Below are positions 49,112 through 60,922 of a DNA stretch of 64,000 nucleotides, piece by piece. Under the pieces are notes generated by a model, which searched no databases, was not told the DNA's origin, and was given only the letters and a program-made list of their open reading frames with translations. The stretch lies in NCBI GenBank assembly GCA_021464245.1, contig JADCRB010000040.1, positions 7,412,575-7,476,574 of the forward strand, given 5' to 3'. A program made the translations under genes and the position numbers. Every line of letters starts with the position of its first letter. Positions within the stretch are counted from its first letter, which is position 1. Source of the stretch: Carallia brachiata (lineage: Eukaryota; Streptophyta; Magnoliopsida; Malpighiales; Rhizophoraceae).

Positions 49112-49818
49112 ACAAAACAAAAGCCTCTAAGATGACTAGAGAGGAAAGCTCATATGCCAATTAGAAGAAAAACTTACCATCTAACAAGAGAAAAGGCTCT
49201 CACAAAACAAAGGCCACGGAGAGAAAGAAAGTTTCAAATGTTATCATATCTCTAGCTCTAGGGTTGGCAATGGTTCCTGCCTAGGCAGAGACCCACCTCA
49301 GCCTACCTTGACCCACCCTATCTCTGACCAGGGATTGGGGATCCCTGCTCCGATCTTCGAAATTTTATTTAGGGATGAAGATGGGGTTAGTATTTAGCAT
49401 TTCTGTCTGGATCGCAGCCTCAAATTTTTAAATTATTGTTTTATCCTTTACATAATAGTTATACAATATTTTTTATTGAAGGACAATTAAGTAAATTAAC
49501 AAATTATAACCCTATTCTTGTACTCATCCACTGTAACCTTTCATGTTCCTTGTGAAATTCTCTATAGCCAACATTTTGTCGCACGAAAACCTATCTCTCT
49601 AAGTATGTTGCCTTCAACTCTATCACCATTCCATAAAGTGCCTCCATTTTTGTTACTCTAAGAATATCTAGCTCAAAATGGAGCAATCCCTTCTAATGTA
49701 AGTTGTTTTTTTCTTTGTTTTTTTTTTTCTCTAATTGAATATTTAATTACTTTAATTTTTGTCATCTATTTTCTTCACATCAACTCTTATTTTATAAAAA
49801 AAAAAATCCAAATGTAGT
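49112..49818 (-). repeat. Right arm of the inverted duplication
   Basis: It is the partner of 46587-47302. It begins inside what should be LINE ORF2 (joined at 49111/49112) and runs through inverted LINE 5' flank into hAT copy B. Confidence 0.8.
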
Positions 49819-50318
49819 GATTTTTTTTTCTCTTTTATCTTTGTTTTGCTCTTGCCATTGTGGATCCAAGAAAAAAAATATACTTTTTCTCAAATTTTAT
49901 ATTCTATAAGATTGTTTCCTTATAAAAGATAAACTTTTTTGCTCAAAGAAATATAATCACGTGACGAGAGTAAAATTATGTTAGGAACTACAATCTATAA
50001 TATGCAATATTGCATGGTATGGCAACGTGACGAAAAGAACTATATTGCATGGCATTTTATAACTTTAGAAACTGTAATCTATGACATTTACAATACTTTC
50101 ATACTAGAGTAAAATTATGTTAGGAGGCCTTGAGATACTTTTTTTTTTTTTTGATATTGTTATAAGATTTTCACATTAGATTTTGTTGCATGTATTTGCC
50201 TAAAAATATCTTGTTTGTTGGGTTTAATCTCACTCTGTTTTTTGTTTAAATAGGTCAACTGTATCAAATCCAACAAATGACACTTCTACAACTTAAGAAA
50301 TAGTCCAATAAACACTTC

Positions 50319-50997
50319 AGGGGTGTTTGTTTAGAAAAAAAGTAATGTGGGAATGGGAATCAACTACTTAATTCTCATTCCTATTGTTTGTTTTATGAAA
50401 AATAGATTCCTATTCCCTTAAAAAGGGGAATGAGATTCATCCTTTTAAGGGAATCATGATTCCCAAGTTTACTATATCAATCATTTTCATTCCCCTCTTA
50501 ACTAACTCTAATTCCTCAAATTTCTCCACTTTTCTATGTTTTTATTTCTATATTGTTATTATATCCCTTTTTTTATTTTATTTATTCATAAAATAATAAT
50601 AATAGTAATAATAATAATAATAATATGTTTTTATATATAATAAAAAATAAATATTTCAAAACTTAAGATAATATTAAACTGTAAATAATAATATAATTTT
50701 ATAGTTAAAATAATCATTTATTTATTATTAATAAATTATTTTATAATATCTACAATATTATTTTCGTAATAATAATAATAATATAATAAACATTATTTTT
50801 ATTGTTATTGTTATTGTTATTATTGTCATTACCATTACTACTTATTAATGATAATATGTCATAGTATTATAATTAGAAAAAATTTAAATTTAAAAAATAT
50901 TTAAATTATAAATTAACAAATTATTATTATAATAATAACAATAAAATTTTATGTTAAGATTTTCTTTTTGGATTTTCTATTTATGGTCGTCATTGTG

Positions 50998-51035
<38 letters not shown>

Positions 51036-51347
51036 GTTTTTATTATAATTTTTAATTTTATTTTTATGGTAATTTAATATATTTTAATTTGAACTTACAT
51101 TATAATATTTTTTGTATTTCATACTTTTTAATTTCATGTTAATAATTTTTTAATTTTAAATTATTTAAATAATTTACGAAAATAATTTTGATTCTGATTC
51201 CTTACTAAACCAAACAACAATAAGGGGATTCGATTCCTATTCCGAAGTAAACCAAACACATTATAATTTTAGTCATTCCGATTCCGATTCCATTTAATTC
51301 CAATTCCGATTCTGATTCTGATTCCATCCTACGAACCAAACGACCCC
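50319..51347. mobile_element. Tourist-like MITE nested in hAT copy B
   Basis: The ends are AGGGGTGTTTGTTTAG and, reverse-complemented, GGGGTCGTTTGGTTCG. Both are followed by GGAATGGGAAT/GGAATCGGAAT words. It is flanked by TTC at 50316-50318 and 51348-51350. Removing it with one TTC rejoins the hAT sequence. The centre is very AT-rich with ATT/AAT trinucleotide runs (50591-50625 and 51001-51034). TTC is not the usual TWA target, so superfamily assignment rests on the end sequence. Confidence 0.7.
51001..51034. repeat. (ATT)n microsatellite in the nested MITE
   Basis: About eleven ATT units lie in a region with several other AAT/ATT runs. Confidence 0.85.
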
Positions 51348-51351
51348 TTCC

Positions 51352-53296
51352 TCAAATACAAGATGCTTCCAATACAAAACAATCATTAGAAAATGAGCCT
51401 GAGACATGTGCACCGCAAACTAAATCTAGACTTAGAAGTGTTGCCTGACAGTATTTTAAGAGGCTACAAGTTGATGGACAAGATAAGGCAAAGTTGCGGT
51501 AAATTGTTTGGAGGAAGTACACATAACGGGACAAGACATTTACTGGATCACTCGAAATCATGTCCAAAACGACAAAATATTGATCCAAATCAAAGAGTTC
51601 TGGTTCCTAGATCACTAACAAGCAATAAATAAAAGCTGTCTACTTAAACTTTTGATCAAAATGCTAGCAGAAAAGAGCTTGCAAAGGCTATCATTCTCCT
51701 TAAATACCTTCTATCTATCATGAAACATGTTGGGTTTAAAAGGTTTGCAACTTCATTACAGCCTATATTTTCTATGTCTTCTAGAAATACAATAAAGAGC
51801 GATATTATCAAAATTTATGAAATTGAAAGAGAGAAGACACAAAAGTTGCTTTTCAATAATGAAAGTAGAGTTTCTATAACTTTAAATGTGGACATCTAGT
51901 AACCAATAGAGAGGATTTATGGCTATCATAGCCCATGTCATTGATAGTTCTTAGGTGGTACAAAATCGTATATCAAGGTATATTTCTTTACTTCATGATT
52001 CATTTACTGTTATGATTTGTAATTTACAGTTAAATTTTTTGATCAAGATTGAAATTTTTTTTTTCTAAGTTTGTCTATGTGTCATGTCCACACACTAGTT
52101 CTTGATTGCTTTTTGGGTTGGAATTTGGACCACAAGTTGTTCACAGTTACTTTGGATAATTGCTCAACAAATGATGCCATGATTGAGAGCATAAGGAGTA
52201 AATTGGAAGAGGATAATATATTATGTGGTGGCAAATTTTTGCATGTGCGATGTTGCACACATATTCTAAACCTGATTGTTAATGAAGGTTTAGATGTCAT
52301 TAAAGTTAGCATTGAAAATATTTGTGAAAGTGTAATTTTTTGGACTACTACGCCTAAAAGGGTAGAGAGATTTGAGGAAATAGACAAGCAAATGAAGGTT
52401 TTTACCGTCAAAAGCTTATGTCTTAATTATTTAACAAGGTGGAATTCTACTTTTTTTATGCTTGAAATTCCAATGATTTATAAAGATATTTTTTCTCGCT
52501 TGAAGAGGATGAGAGAACCTCATTATTCTGACTGCCCGAGTGAGGAACAATGAACTTTTGCTAAAGAAGTATCTGGGAGGTTACAATTATTCCATAGCAT
52601 CACAAAACTGTTTTTTGGGACAAAGTACCCGACCGCGAACTTGTATTTTCCAAAAATTTGTGAGATCAAATTGCCTTTGATGGAGTGGGTCACTTCTCCA
52701 ATATAAGTGATAAGTTCAATAGCTGTAAGTATGCTGGAGAAATTTAAGAAATATTGGTGTGATCATACCATTATGGGGATTGCTATGGTTTCCATCCTAG
52801 ATACAAAATTTTTAATTGAGCTTATTTTGGAGAGTTATTTGGTGAAGAAGTGATTCCCAAGTGGCTAAGATTCACCAACTTTGTTAATTTGATATGTGAT
52901 TACCAAGCGCAAAATACACAGTCAAATGATATTGCAAGTCAAACATATTTAGTGGGTTCTAGTAGTGTTAATAATGTTGCTTCCACAACTGTTTTTGATG
53001 TGTATTTAAGGAGGAAAAAGAGGGCAAAAACTATGTTAGTAAAAACAGAGTTAGATTACTATTTAGAAGAGGATGAAGTGTCATACTCCAATGATTTTGA
53101 TGTTTTAAACTAGTGGAAGCTGTATGGATTGAAGTTTCCAATATTGCAAGTAATTGCTCGAGATATATTTGCTATACTTATATCTACGATGGCTTTTGAG
53201 TCGATATTTAGTAAAAGGGGAAGGATCATAAGTCGCCATCACAGTAGGCTCCATCTAGACATCGTGAAAACACTTATGTGTAGTCGAAATTAGTTG
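51352..53296 (+). pseudogene. hAT (Ac-like) transposase, broken
   Basis: Three recognisable parts are in order. A BED zinc finger lies near 51490-51570 (CGKLFGG.. HLLDHSKSCPKR). The transposase core lies at 52071-52553 (TLDNCSTNDAMI, the CCTHILNLIVNEGLD block, TRWNSTFFML). The C-terminal hAT dimerisation region is near 53060-53295 (LKFPILQVIARDIFA, GRIISRHHSRLH). Stops and frame changes occur between and inside the parts, for example at 51632, 51899, 52552 and 53113. The 5' coding end was also interrupted by the MITE at 50319-51347. It is not functional. Confidence 0.85.
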
Positions 53297-53932
53297 TGGG
53301 ATGTTGAAAATAGAGATTAGTAATTGAATTCAATCTTGATATATTATTTTATATCTATTTTTTAAATTTTAAAGATTGTCTTTTATTGTTATTAAGCTGG
53401 TATGATAGGAGCTGCAAAAGAATTGGCAGAATGTGTTCTACATGAAGATCTAGGCTCAGATGATCTAGGTATTATCAATTATCTATTTAGCTCAATTATG
53501 AAATGTTTGTAAAATTAAGTTTGAGTTAATTCCATTTTTGTAGGTTCTACAAACGAAGCTTGAGTTATTTGATTTGAAAGGGTATGTGTTTTAACTTGTT
53601 CAACTAAGCTAAAGTTGAATGTCTTTTGGTTATGGCTTTCCCCTCAAAGACAACCGCAAAAAAATTAAAAAAGACTTTCAAATAATAATTTTGCCTTTTG
53701 TGTTTGAATTAGTGATTGATTTGCTATTTTGAAATTTGAGAATCTATGTTGAGAATTACTATTTTTTACCAGTATAATGGGAGTGGGTTGGGATCAGTTA
53801 TCCTCAATTCCAATTGGGGATAGGAATGAGATTGAAAACCCCTTCCTCATTGGGGATGGAGACTAGCTATGAAATGGGGATGAGGATTGGGATAACACTC
53901 CATATTCCCATCCTGCCATGTTGTCATTCTTA

Positions 53933-54162
53933 CTTGGCTCTATGCCCTTGTGTTTTTTTTTTTCCCCATCCCTCTATGTGGCGGGTTCAGTTGAAGTCAT
54001 AGCAATGAATTAAAAAAAAAAAAACACAAGGCCAAAAAAGTTTTTGTAGATATGTTTAGTACTAAATATGGAAGACATGTAATTAATTAAATAGTTTATC
54101 TTTTTTTAAAAAAATTAATATAAATTTTACGATTTAATAATTTAAATCTAATATATTCACTT

Positions 54163-54201
<39 letters not shown>

Positions 54202-54950
54202 CTCTCTCTCTCTCCAAAAAAAAAAATGGTCTTGTAATGTAGGGAATTTTTTAGTCCTAGGGGATACACCCACGACAAAATAATCAAATTTTTTTTCATT
54301 AGTTAATGTGCTAATATATAAATAATAAATATAATAGTCTAATTTATTCTAGTTTGTTAAATGAATAATATATATTAAATTAAATGATTTTATTATATTC
54401 AATTTTATTATATTCTCATATATAAGTATAAAAAAATTAAAATAATAAAACAAAATTTATAATATTAAAATAAAATTTTAGTAAATTTCAATATTAATTA
54501 ATATAATTGAAATCTACACAACAAGTATAACGCTTGCCAATTTCATAAGAATAAAGATATAAATTACGAAAATTGTTCTATAAAATTTCACAAAATTTTT
54601 TTAAATTTTTAAATAATACTACGTTCACCCAAAATTTAATTTTAAAAATAAAAATAAAATTATAAAAAAATTTTATCACAATATTAAAAAAATTAATTCA
54701 TAAAAAATTACGAGAAATAATGCCGGTACTCATTTCGTAATTCTCATACCTCTTCGCTCCACGCAGAGGACGCGCATAACAATAAATAATTGTCACCAAA
54801 GCAACTCTTTCTTTTTTTCTGTCTCTCTCTCTCTCTCACGCTCTCTCTTTCTCTCTCTTTGGGTTGGGTCTGTATTGCGGATAGGTCGGCGAAGGAGAAG
54901 AAGAGGAAACTTTTTCTTTTTTTTTATCGGAAAAAAAGAAGAAAACAAAA
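53933..54950. other. Spacer and promoter/5' UTR of the NFU gene
   Basis: An AT-rich stretch follows the hAT element, with a TA/CT microsatellite at 54165-54215. A CT-rich run at about 54815-54862 then leads into the NFU start and looks like a typical plant 5' UTR pyrimidine tract. No other gene is seen. Confidence 0.5.
54165..54215. repeat. (TA)n(CT)n compound microsatellite
   Basis: About sixteen TA units run directly into about nine CT units. Confidence 0.9.
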
Positions 54951-57713
54951 ATGAAAGGCTTTGGGTACGGGAGATTGATGGGGCGAGCTCTCTCACGCCA
55001 AAGTCACGGAGAAATTCGAGCAACAACAACAACAACAACAAATATCACGACGGCTTACACTGCCTCCTGTCCTTTGATTCCTCGCCGCTTTCTCCACGTT
55101 CCCGCGGCGGCGTTGCTTTCCGACCGCCGCGGCGGAAACTCTGTTCCACTCTCTTATTTCGACTACTCGAGGTCTTCTCTGGGCCCCGATAGCTTTACCC
55201 ATTTCCCCGCAGGTTCCTATTTCCTTCTGAAATTTTGCAAGTGGAATCTTTCTTTTCTGTTGGTTCAATTAAGATGGGATACTTTGAATTTTGAATGATC
55301 TTGAAATGTATGGGATGGAGCTTTTTTTTTTTTTTTTTAATTTTGTATGCAAAAATTCATCTTGCTTATTATTAGCTTGGGATATGATTTTTGTTATGCA
55401 TCTATAAAAAGTTGAGTTTTTTTTTTTTGGATAATGGTGGTGCGGGATTGCACAGGCCAGAGAAGGACTATGTTTATTGAAACGCATGCTACACCCAATC
55501 CATCATCCCTCATGTTCTATCCTGGCAAGCCGGTGATGGAAACTGGGAGTTCGGATTTCCCTAATGTTCGTGCAGCCATGAATTCTCCATTGGCTTATGC
55601 TCTTTTCGGCATTCACGGTTAGCTTTGCATTATTTAGCTTTTTCTTATCGTCGATTAGTGCTCTTTTCTGGTTACTTTGGCCTGTTAAATTTGTCTGTGG
55701 CCTTGGGGATGTCTACTCTGAGCACATGTCAAGGTTCACACTTTTTATGTTTTATCTGGTTCTTGAAGAATGTCTGCGTAAATTGAGAAGTTTGGTTTTT
55801 TTTTTTTTTTTTAAATCTTTTCCACAGGCATTACTCGAGTCTTTTACGGATCAGATTTTGTCACTGTAACAAAGGCAGATGAGGCTTCTTGGGATGTCCT
55901 AAAGCCTTCAATATTCGCAGCAATCATGGATTTTTATTCCTCTGGAAAGCCATTGTTTCTGGACTCACAAGCTGAAGCAGCCAAGGACACAGCTATTCAA
56001 GAGGCACGCATGGTTTTGTTATTCAATTAATTGACTTAAAAAAGCTCATTTGTAACATGGAGATTGATTAGGGCTAATTTTTCCATGTTTGTTGAGCATA
56101 TTTTTATGCAGTGCTTGTTAGCAAACTATAAGAATGTGCATAACTCCAGGTTTTCTTTGGTATTGACTGATTTGGTAAATGGGTTGGGTGGGCTTGATTA
56201 AATTCTTCGTTTAGACCCGTCCCAACCCTTCTATCAACCACAAAGGATAAATCAAGGGGAAAAAAAAAAGAAAGAAGAAAACCGTGGAAGAATAGTTGCT
56301 TTTTGAAGTTATCTGGTTTGTAAAGTTCTCTCCAGTTGGGAGGATTGGGGAATTAAAAGCTCATCATTCTTGAGATCTCAAACTATACTGTCCATAGTGA
56401 TGCTAAAGCTTTGTGAGATGTCATGCAACTTGATTTTTTTTGTCCTAAAGTTCACTGTTAGTTGTGCTCATGGAAGTTTATCTTATTTGAGATTTTCTTA
56501 CTTCAGTTTATAGGGATTTTGGGTATCTTACTTGAGTTACGTACTGCTATTTTTCTGGCTTTCTGCATGCCTCTTCCCCTTGCTGCTTCTGTCTTCTCAA
56601 TCTCTCCAAATTTTCCTCTAGATTTCCCCCTTTTTTTTTTTAATCTTCCTTATTTTCCTCTAATTTCTATTCTCCCCTGCATCAGATAGACTTTTTTAAT
56701 GTGAAGTTGTTATGCTTGCTCTACAGGATGATTCAGAAACGGTTGCAATGATTAAGGAACTTCTCGAGACTCGCATTCGACCAACAGTACAAGAAGATGG
56801 TGGAGATATTGAGTATCGGGGATTTGATCTGTGGGCCCACATTCCTTATTTGATTGATTAGTTTGTTATGCATAGAATTGTGATCAATTTTCTTGTTGGC
56901 TACTGATTGGAGCCTGTATGCTTTCTTCAGAGAAACTGGTGTGGTCAAATTAAAAATGCAAGGATCATGTAGTGGCTGTCCAAGCTCATCGGTGACTTTG
57001 AAATCAGGAATCCAAAATATGTTGATGCATTATGTACCTGAGGTAACAAGTGGCAAACATTTTAAATTTCTAAATTTTTTTATTGTTACAGTTGCAGTTT
57101 TGACACCTTGTAGCTTTATGTTAAAGTTTAGGACTTGGCATATGGGTGACGCACTGCTGTCTATGTTTTTACTTTCCATGGAGCAAAATGGTATTGAATG
57201 TCATTAATGTAGTCTGTGCATGTCTGTGTTTTAGATCCTACTGTGAATGTGTGGAATTTGTTTAGGTAGCATTGGAACATGGCTGCAGTAACATTTGGAA
57301 AGTAATGGAAAGGGCCAGCTCTGATGAAGAGTTGTTTCTCAAACTATATAAAAGCATATTTGTTGTTTCCCAAATGAGGAAGGTTGACAAATGGGTTAAC
57401 CAACTGATGATTAGGCATATATGGTTCTTAGCCAGATTAGGTAAAGGCTACCCAAAGGCCGCAAAATTGTTTGTGAAGAAGTGATTGTGCTTAAAAGAAT
57501 TCGATGGCCTTGAATTGCTCCGATAAGGAAAAAAATTAATTCAGCTGTTAAGGGGGGCAGTCTAGTGGTACATTTAGGCATTTGCATATAAGGGTTTGAA
57601 TGGGATCCTCAAAACTTCTCTTCAATATCTGAATTTGCCTGCATATGCAGGTGACTGGTGTGGAGCAAGAATTAGACGATGAAGTTCAGGAGCCTGCCAG
57701 ATTTCATTGTTGA
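54951..57713 (+). CDS. NFU4: Mitochondrial NifU-like Fe-S scaffold, NFU4/NFU5 type
   Basis: Six exons: 54951-55212, 55456-55617, 55828-56003, 56727-56830, 56931-57042 and 57651-57713 (TGA). The total is 292 residues. The first ~85 residues are Arg/Ser/Ala-rich without acidic residues at the start, like a mitochondrial presequence. The Nfu N-terminal domain follows from about residue 90 ([29 protein letters not shown]). The NifU domain spans about 201-275, with the cluster-binding C-x2-C in GSCSGCPSS (Cys 248 and 251). Known plant NFU4/NFU5 pass 4Fe-4S clusters to proteins such as lipoate synthase. The exon 3 donor is unclear: the family sequence (QE-DD) needs a GC donor at 56004, while a GT at 56013 would add three residues (ARM) in frame. 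The exon 4 donor CT|GTGGGC is weak but gives the right frame (FDLETG, where relatives have FDPETG). NFU4 and NFU5 are close paralogues and cannot be told apart here. Confidence 0.93.
57545..57605 (+). repeat. Possible SINE head in NFU intron 5
   Basis: An A-box-like GCAGTCTAGTGGTACA is followed by a B-box-like GGGTTTGAATGGGATCC about 30 bp later. It is a short fragment with no visible body or tail. Confidence 0.3.
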
Positions 57714-57950
57714 GCTTTCTACCGTTTCTGTGGCGTGGCATATTTCGGTATGTGCCTTCCTGCATTGCAGCAAATAATGGCTGTGGGCCACTTACTGGTG
57801 TGCTTGGTCTGTGTGTGCCGTATTTTCCTGTAAGCTTAATGCAATCTTGCAAGTATGTGCAAAAGAGCTGTATGAACAACTTGTCAAAAGATGGCTGGCA
57901 TTTGGTTCCCGCCGTTGTTCAATTACTCCTCTAATTTTCTTTGTTTTGGT

Positions 57951-57978
57951 GTATATATATATATATATATATATATAG
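57951..57978. repeat. (TA)n microsatellite downstream of NFU
   Basis: About thirteen TA units lie in or just after the likely NFU 3' UTR. Confidence 0.85.
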
Positions 57979-58117
57979 TTGCTTCATGTTCTTATTTTTT
58001 TTTTAAAGAATAATATGTGTTACAGTACCGTGTCCTGTTGTTTTTCTGTCACCGAATCCGTGAAAGAAAAGCAAAGGAAAATTGTTTATGGAAAGAATCA
58101 TTTTTAGGCTAACTAAA

Positions 58118-58215
58118 GAAAGTGCGCCAACCCACTCGAGGTGGTAATGTAGTGGTATTTTGGTGTATATCTTTTAACATTGGTCCGGGTTTGAGTCTTC
58201 GAACTAGCACTTTCT
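58118..58215 (+). repeat. tRNA-like SINE head
   Basis: It has an A-box-like GAGGTGGTAATGTAGTGG and, about 45 bp later, a B-box-like GGGTTTGAGTCTTCGA. The DNA to about 58390 may be its body. No tail or target duplication is clear. Confidence 0.4.
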
Positions 58216-59077
58216 TCTGAATTAAAATGAGACTTATGTGTGAGCACAATAATAAGTTTTATACTCATTAACACTGTGGTCGGTTTTAGAATAGATTCAT
58301 TTTAGACCTAACAGTATTCCGGTACGGGGTCTTCCCTGCGGGGGAAGGTTAAATAGGGACGTCAATAGTATAAAAATTGATCCCGATTTATAGATTCAAT
58401 GATTGCTATATTTGCTATGAATTTTTTTTTAGTTAAAAAAAAAGAGGAAAAGTGCGCCAAAGTTGAGCATAAAATTGTTTCTTTATGAAATTGTCAAACT
58501 GCCTGAGAAAGAAGATGTATAATTATAGGGCCATGCTTAGTCCCCTAACCCTGCAGCCCAACTCCTCTTCCATACTCAAGCCTCTTTGTTTTTTTTTTTT
58601 TTTGACAAAAAAAATTGTTAAATTGATCATTCGCTTATTAATAAAACATAATATGAAAAAATAAAATTTAAAATTAAAATTAAATAAATATTATCTTAAA
58701 TTTTAAAGTATAAATTTCATAAGGCCTACGCTAAATAAAATTTTTTCTTTACTGCTTATTAATAAAAAACAATCAAATTGATAAAATATGAAACAGTAAA
58801 ATAAAAATTTGAAATTAAATAAATATTATTCATTTAAAATATAAATTTCATATAATATATATTAAAAAATATTTTTTTCTTCAAAATTTTTTTTCTCAAA
58901 AATAAAAATTTGTACATAAAATATTAATTTAATTATATTTTATTAATAAGAAGTTATATTTTATTATTTCTTTTGTAATTTTTTAATTAATAATTAGAAA
59001 ATATTTATGTGACCTCGCACCTACCACTGACCACCTACAACCACATTGGATTGGATGGTGGATTCAACGCACTAGTT

Positions 59078-59872
59078 TTTTTGAACAACAAGAAATAGGA
59101 TTCATTACAGAAAATAAAGGATTACATAGTTAAGACTACAAAAATCCACTACATACAGATCTCCTGCAATCCAAGCTCATCTTAGAGGCCCAAAAAATGA
59201 CACCAGAAACAAAATACATGATGGCTTGACAAAACTCAGACCCAAATTCCACATCCAACCCGCCCTATAGGCTATCAGAGAAACACGCGACTCCATAGCC
59301 TCCCCCAACCAAAGCAGGTCGGCACCGACAATCATCGGCGTGAGCATCAACATCGTCAATGCGGCACACGCCATCAAGCTACCAACAGACCACCACGTGC
59401 CACCAGACCCCAGCTCCAATAGAGCAAGGAAACAAAGGAAGCAGGTAACATGACTAACGGAATGTCGGAGCGATAGACCCCAGCACCAGACCCCAAGCCT
59501 TTGAAGGACTCTGAAAGCGCACCACAGTAGCCAACGGAACAAACAGATCAACCGCCATACTAAGGGGAAACCACCCATACATGCTATACAAGGCCCCAAC
59601 TAGCAAGCAAAAAGAGATCCTCTCCCACCCCAACACCGACCGCAGCAAACGATCGCGTGAGGGAGGGGAGAGAAGGCACCAAAACCGAAGCCCACCAACT
59701 GGAGACGAGCGACGAACCACGGACTCAGAGAGCGAAAGCTCAGCCCAACCAGGAAAGGCCACTGAAAATCAAAGGAAACAACCAAAAACGTCCTTGATCG
59801 GACCAATGAAGCGTCAGTAAGGACGCACAAAACGCCACTGCGGGCGCACAAAGCCGACCGGCCTCATTAGTT
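59078..59872 (-). mobile_element. GC-rich retroposon-like insert
   Basis: About 780 bp has a GC content near 50%, set in DNA of about 25-30% GC on both sides. On the minus strand the 3' end reads GTAATGAATCCTATTTC, then TTGTTGTTCAAAAAAA. That is the style of plant LINE 3' ends and supports a minus-strand retroposon. Several overlapping open frames exist, but none resembles a known protein. No RT or endonuclease is visible. It could be a 5'-truncated LINE 3' UTR or a separate non-autonomous retroposon. The target duplication is unclear. Confidence 0.5.
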
Positions 59873-60922
59873 AGAATGTAAACCTTTTTCCATAATTATA
59901 ACACTAACTTTTTAACATGAGTAGATTGATAATTTTGTAAATAACTTTTTTTTATAATATTAAAATAAAATATATTAATTTTAAATATTTTTTAATCTTT
60001 CATTTTTATTTTATTGAAAACAAGTAACATATAAATAATTATATATATACAACTATGCTAGTTGATTATTTTTAGCTATTATTTTTTTAGCAACAAAAAA
60101 AGATTCATTGCAGTATGTTAATCATCGGATTTGTAATCATATTAGAGTAAATCTCATTTATTTTGCCTCATTCAACTTAATTTATAAAAAAAAAACCTAC
60201 CACTTAAATATTATTAAACCTGAATAGACCTCCATCAAACCGATTAAACAATATTAAAAAATCTAAAATTATGAGCGATGGACATGGTCAAACCAACTAA
60301 ATTCAATGATCAAAGGCAGGAGGCGTTGTCCATAAAACTTAAACTTATGTTAAAATTAAAAAAATATATTAAATTATTATCAAACTACTACTATTACTTG
60401 AATTAGTTATTGTCCGTACATTACATTAATTATTCTAGAGCGTTAAATTGTGCCAATACTATGATTATTTTCAAGAAAACCTAAGACAATTTTATAGATT
60501 TCAATCTTTAGCCAGCAATTATTGTAATAATTTCTAACTTACGAAGATTTATGGCTTACTAATATTATATTTAGACACAAAAAAGATTCATCAAATTCTA
60601 TATTATTTGGATGATAAATTTATTTTTTAAAAATAATTAAATGAGACACAACAAATAAAATTACTTTGATCTTGATCCACTTATCAGACTTGCAATTGAT
60701 TTTTTTCTGATAAAAAAGTCCATATTGCATATAAAATAATTTCATATTAATTAACCGAGTATTAAAATGAAAATAAGGGCACATCGAAAAAAGAAAAAAA
60801 AAATCCAGTAGCAGAGCTCCAAATCAAAAGCCCCCCATAAAGAGAAATCAAAAGCGGAACAACCGGATTACAAAGCAGGGGAGGCAGAACTTCAGCTTTT
60901 CCCTTGTCGTCAGAAAGCAGCC
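59873..60922. other. AT-rich spacer and ORRM1 promoter/5' UTR
   Basis: This is very AT-rich up to about 60780, then a purine-rich 5' UTR with the start codon at 60923. No gene or clear repeat is seen. Confidence 0.5.

Larger units (their letters stand above)
49259..53932 (+). mobile_element. hAT DNA transposon, near full length (copy B)
   Basis: The element is about 4.67 kb. Left terminus: TAGGGTTGGCAATGG. Right terminus, reverse-complemented: TAAGAATGACAACATGG. Imperfect 8-bp-like flanks (CTAGCTCT on the left, CTTGGCTCT on the right) could be a decayed target duplication. It encodes a broken Ac-like transposase on the plus strand and carries a nested MITE at 50319-51347. It belongs to the group whose ends read like AGGGATGACAATGG, with G/C-rich GGGGAT repeats just inside. 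Confidence 0.82.
57714..59077. other. NFU 3' UTR and AT-rich spacer
   Basis: This holds a (TA)n run at 57951-57978, a possible SINE head at 58118-58215, and very AT-rich DNA at 58600-59000. No exon is visible. Confidence 0.5.

Noticed and set aside
59177..59851. Several overlapping minus-strand frames of 80-140 residues rich in Trp, Cys and Leu
   Set aside because: They come from GC-rich DNA where stops are rare. The frames overlap each other and match no family I know.
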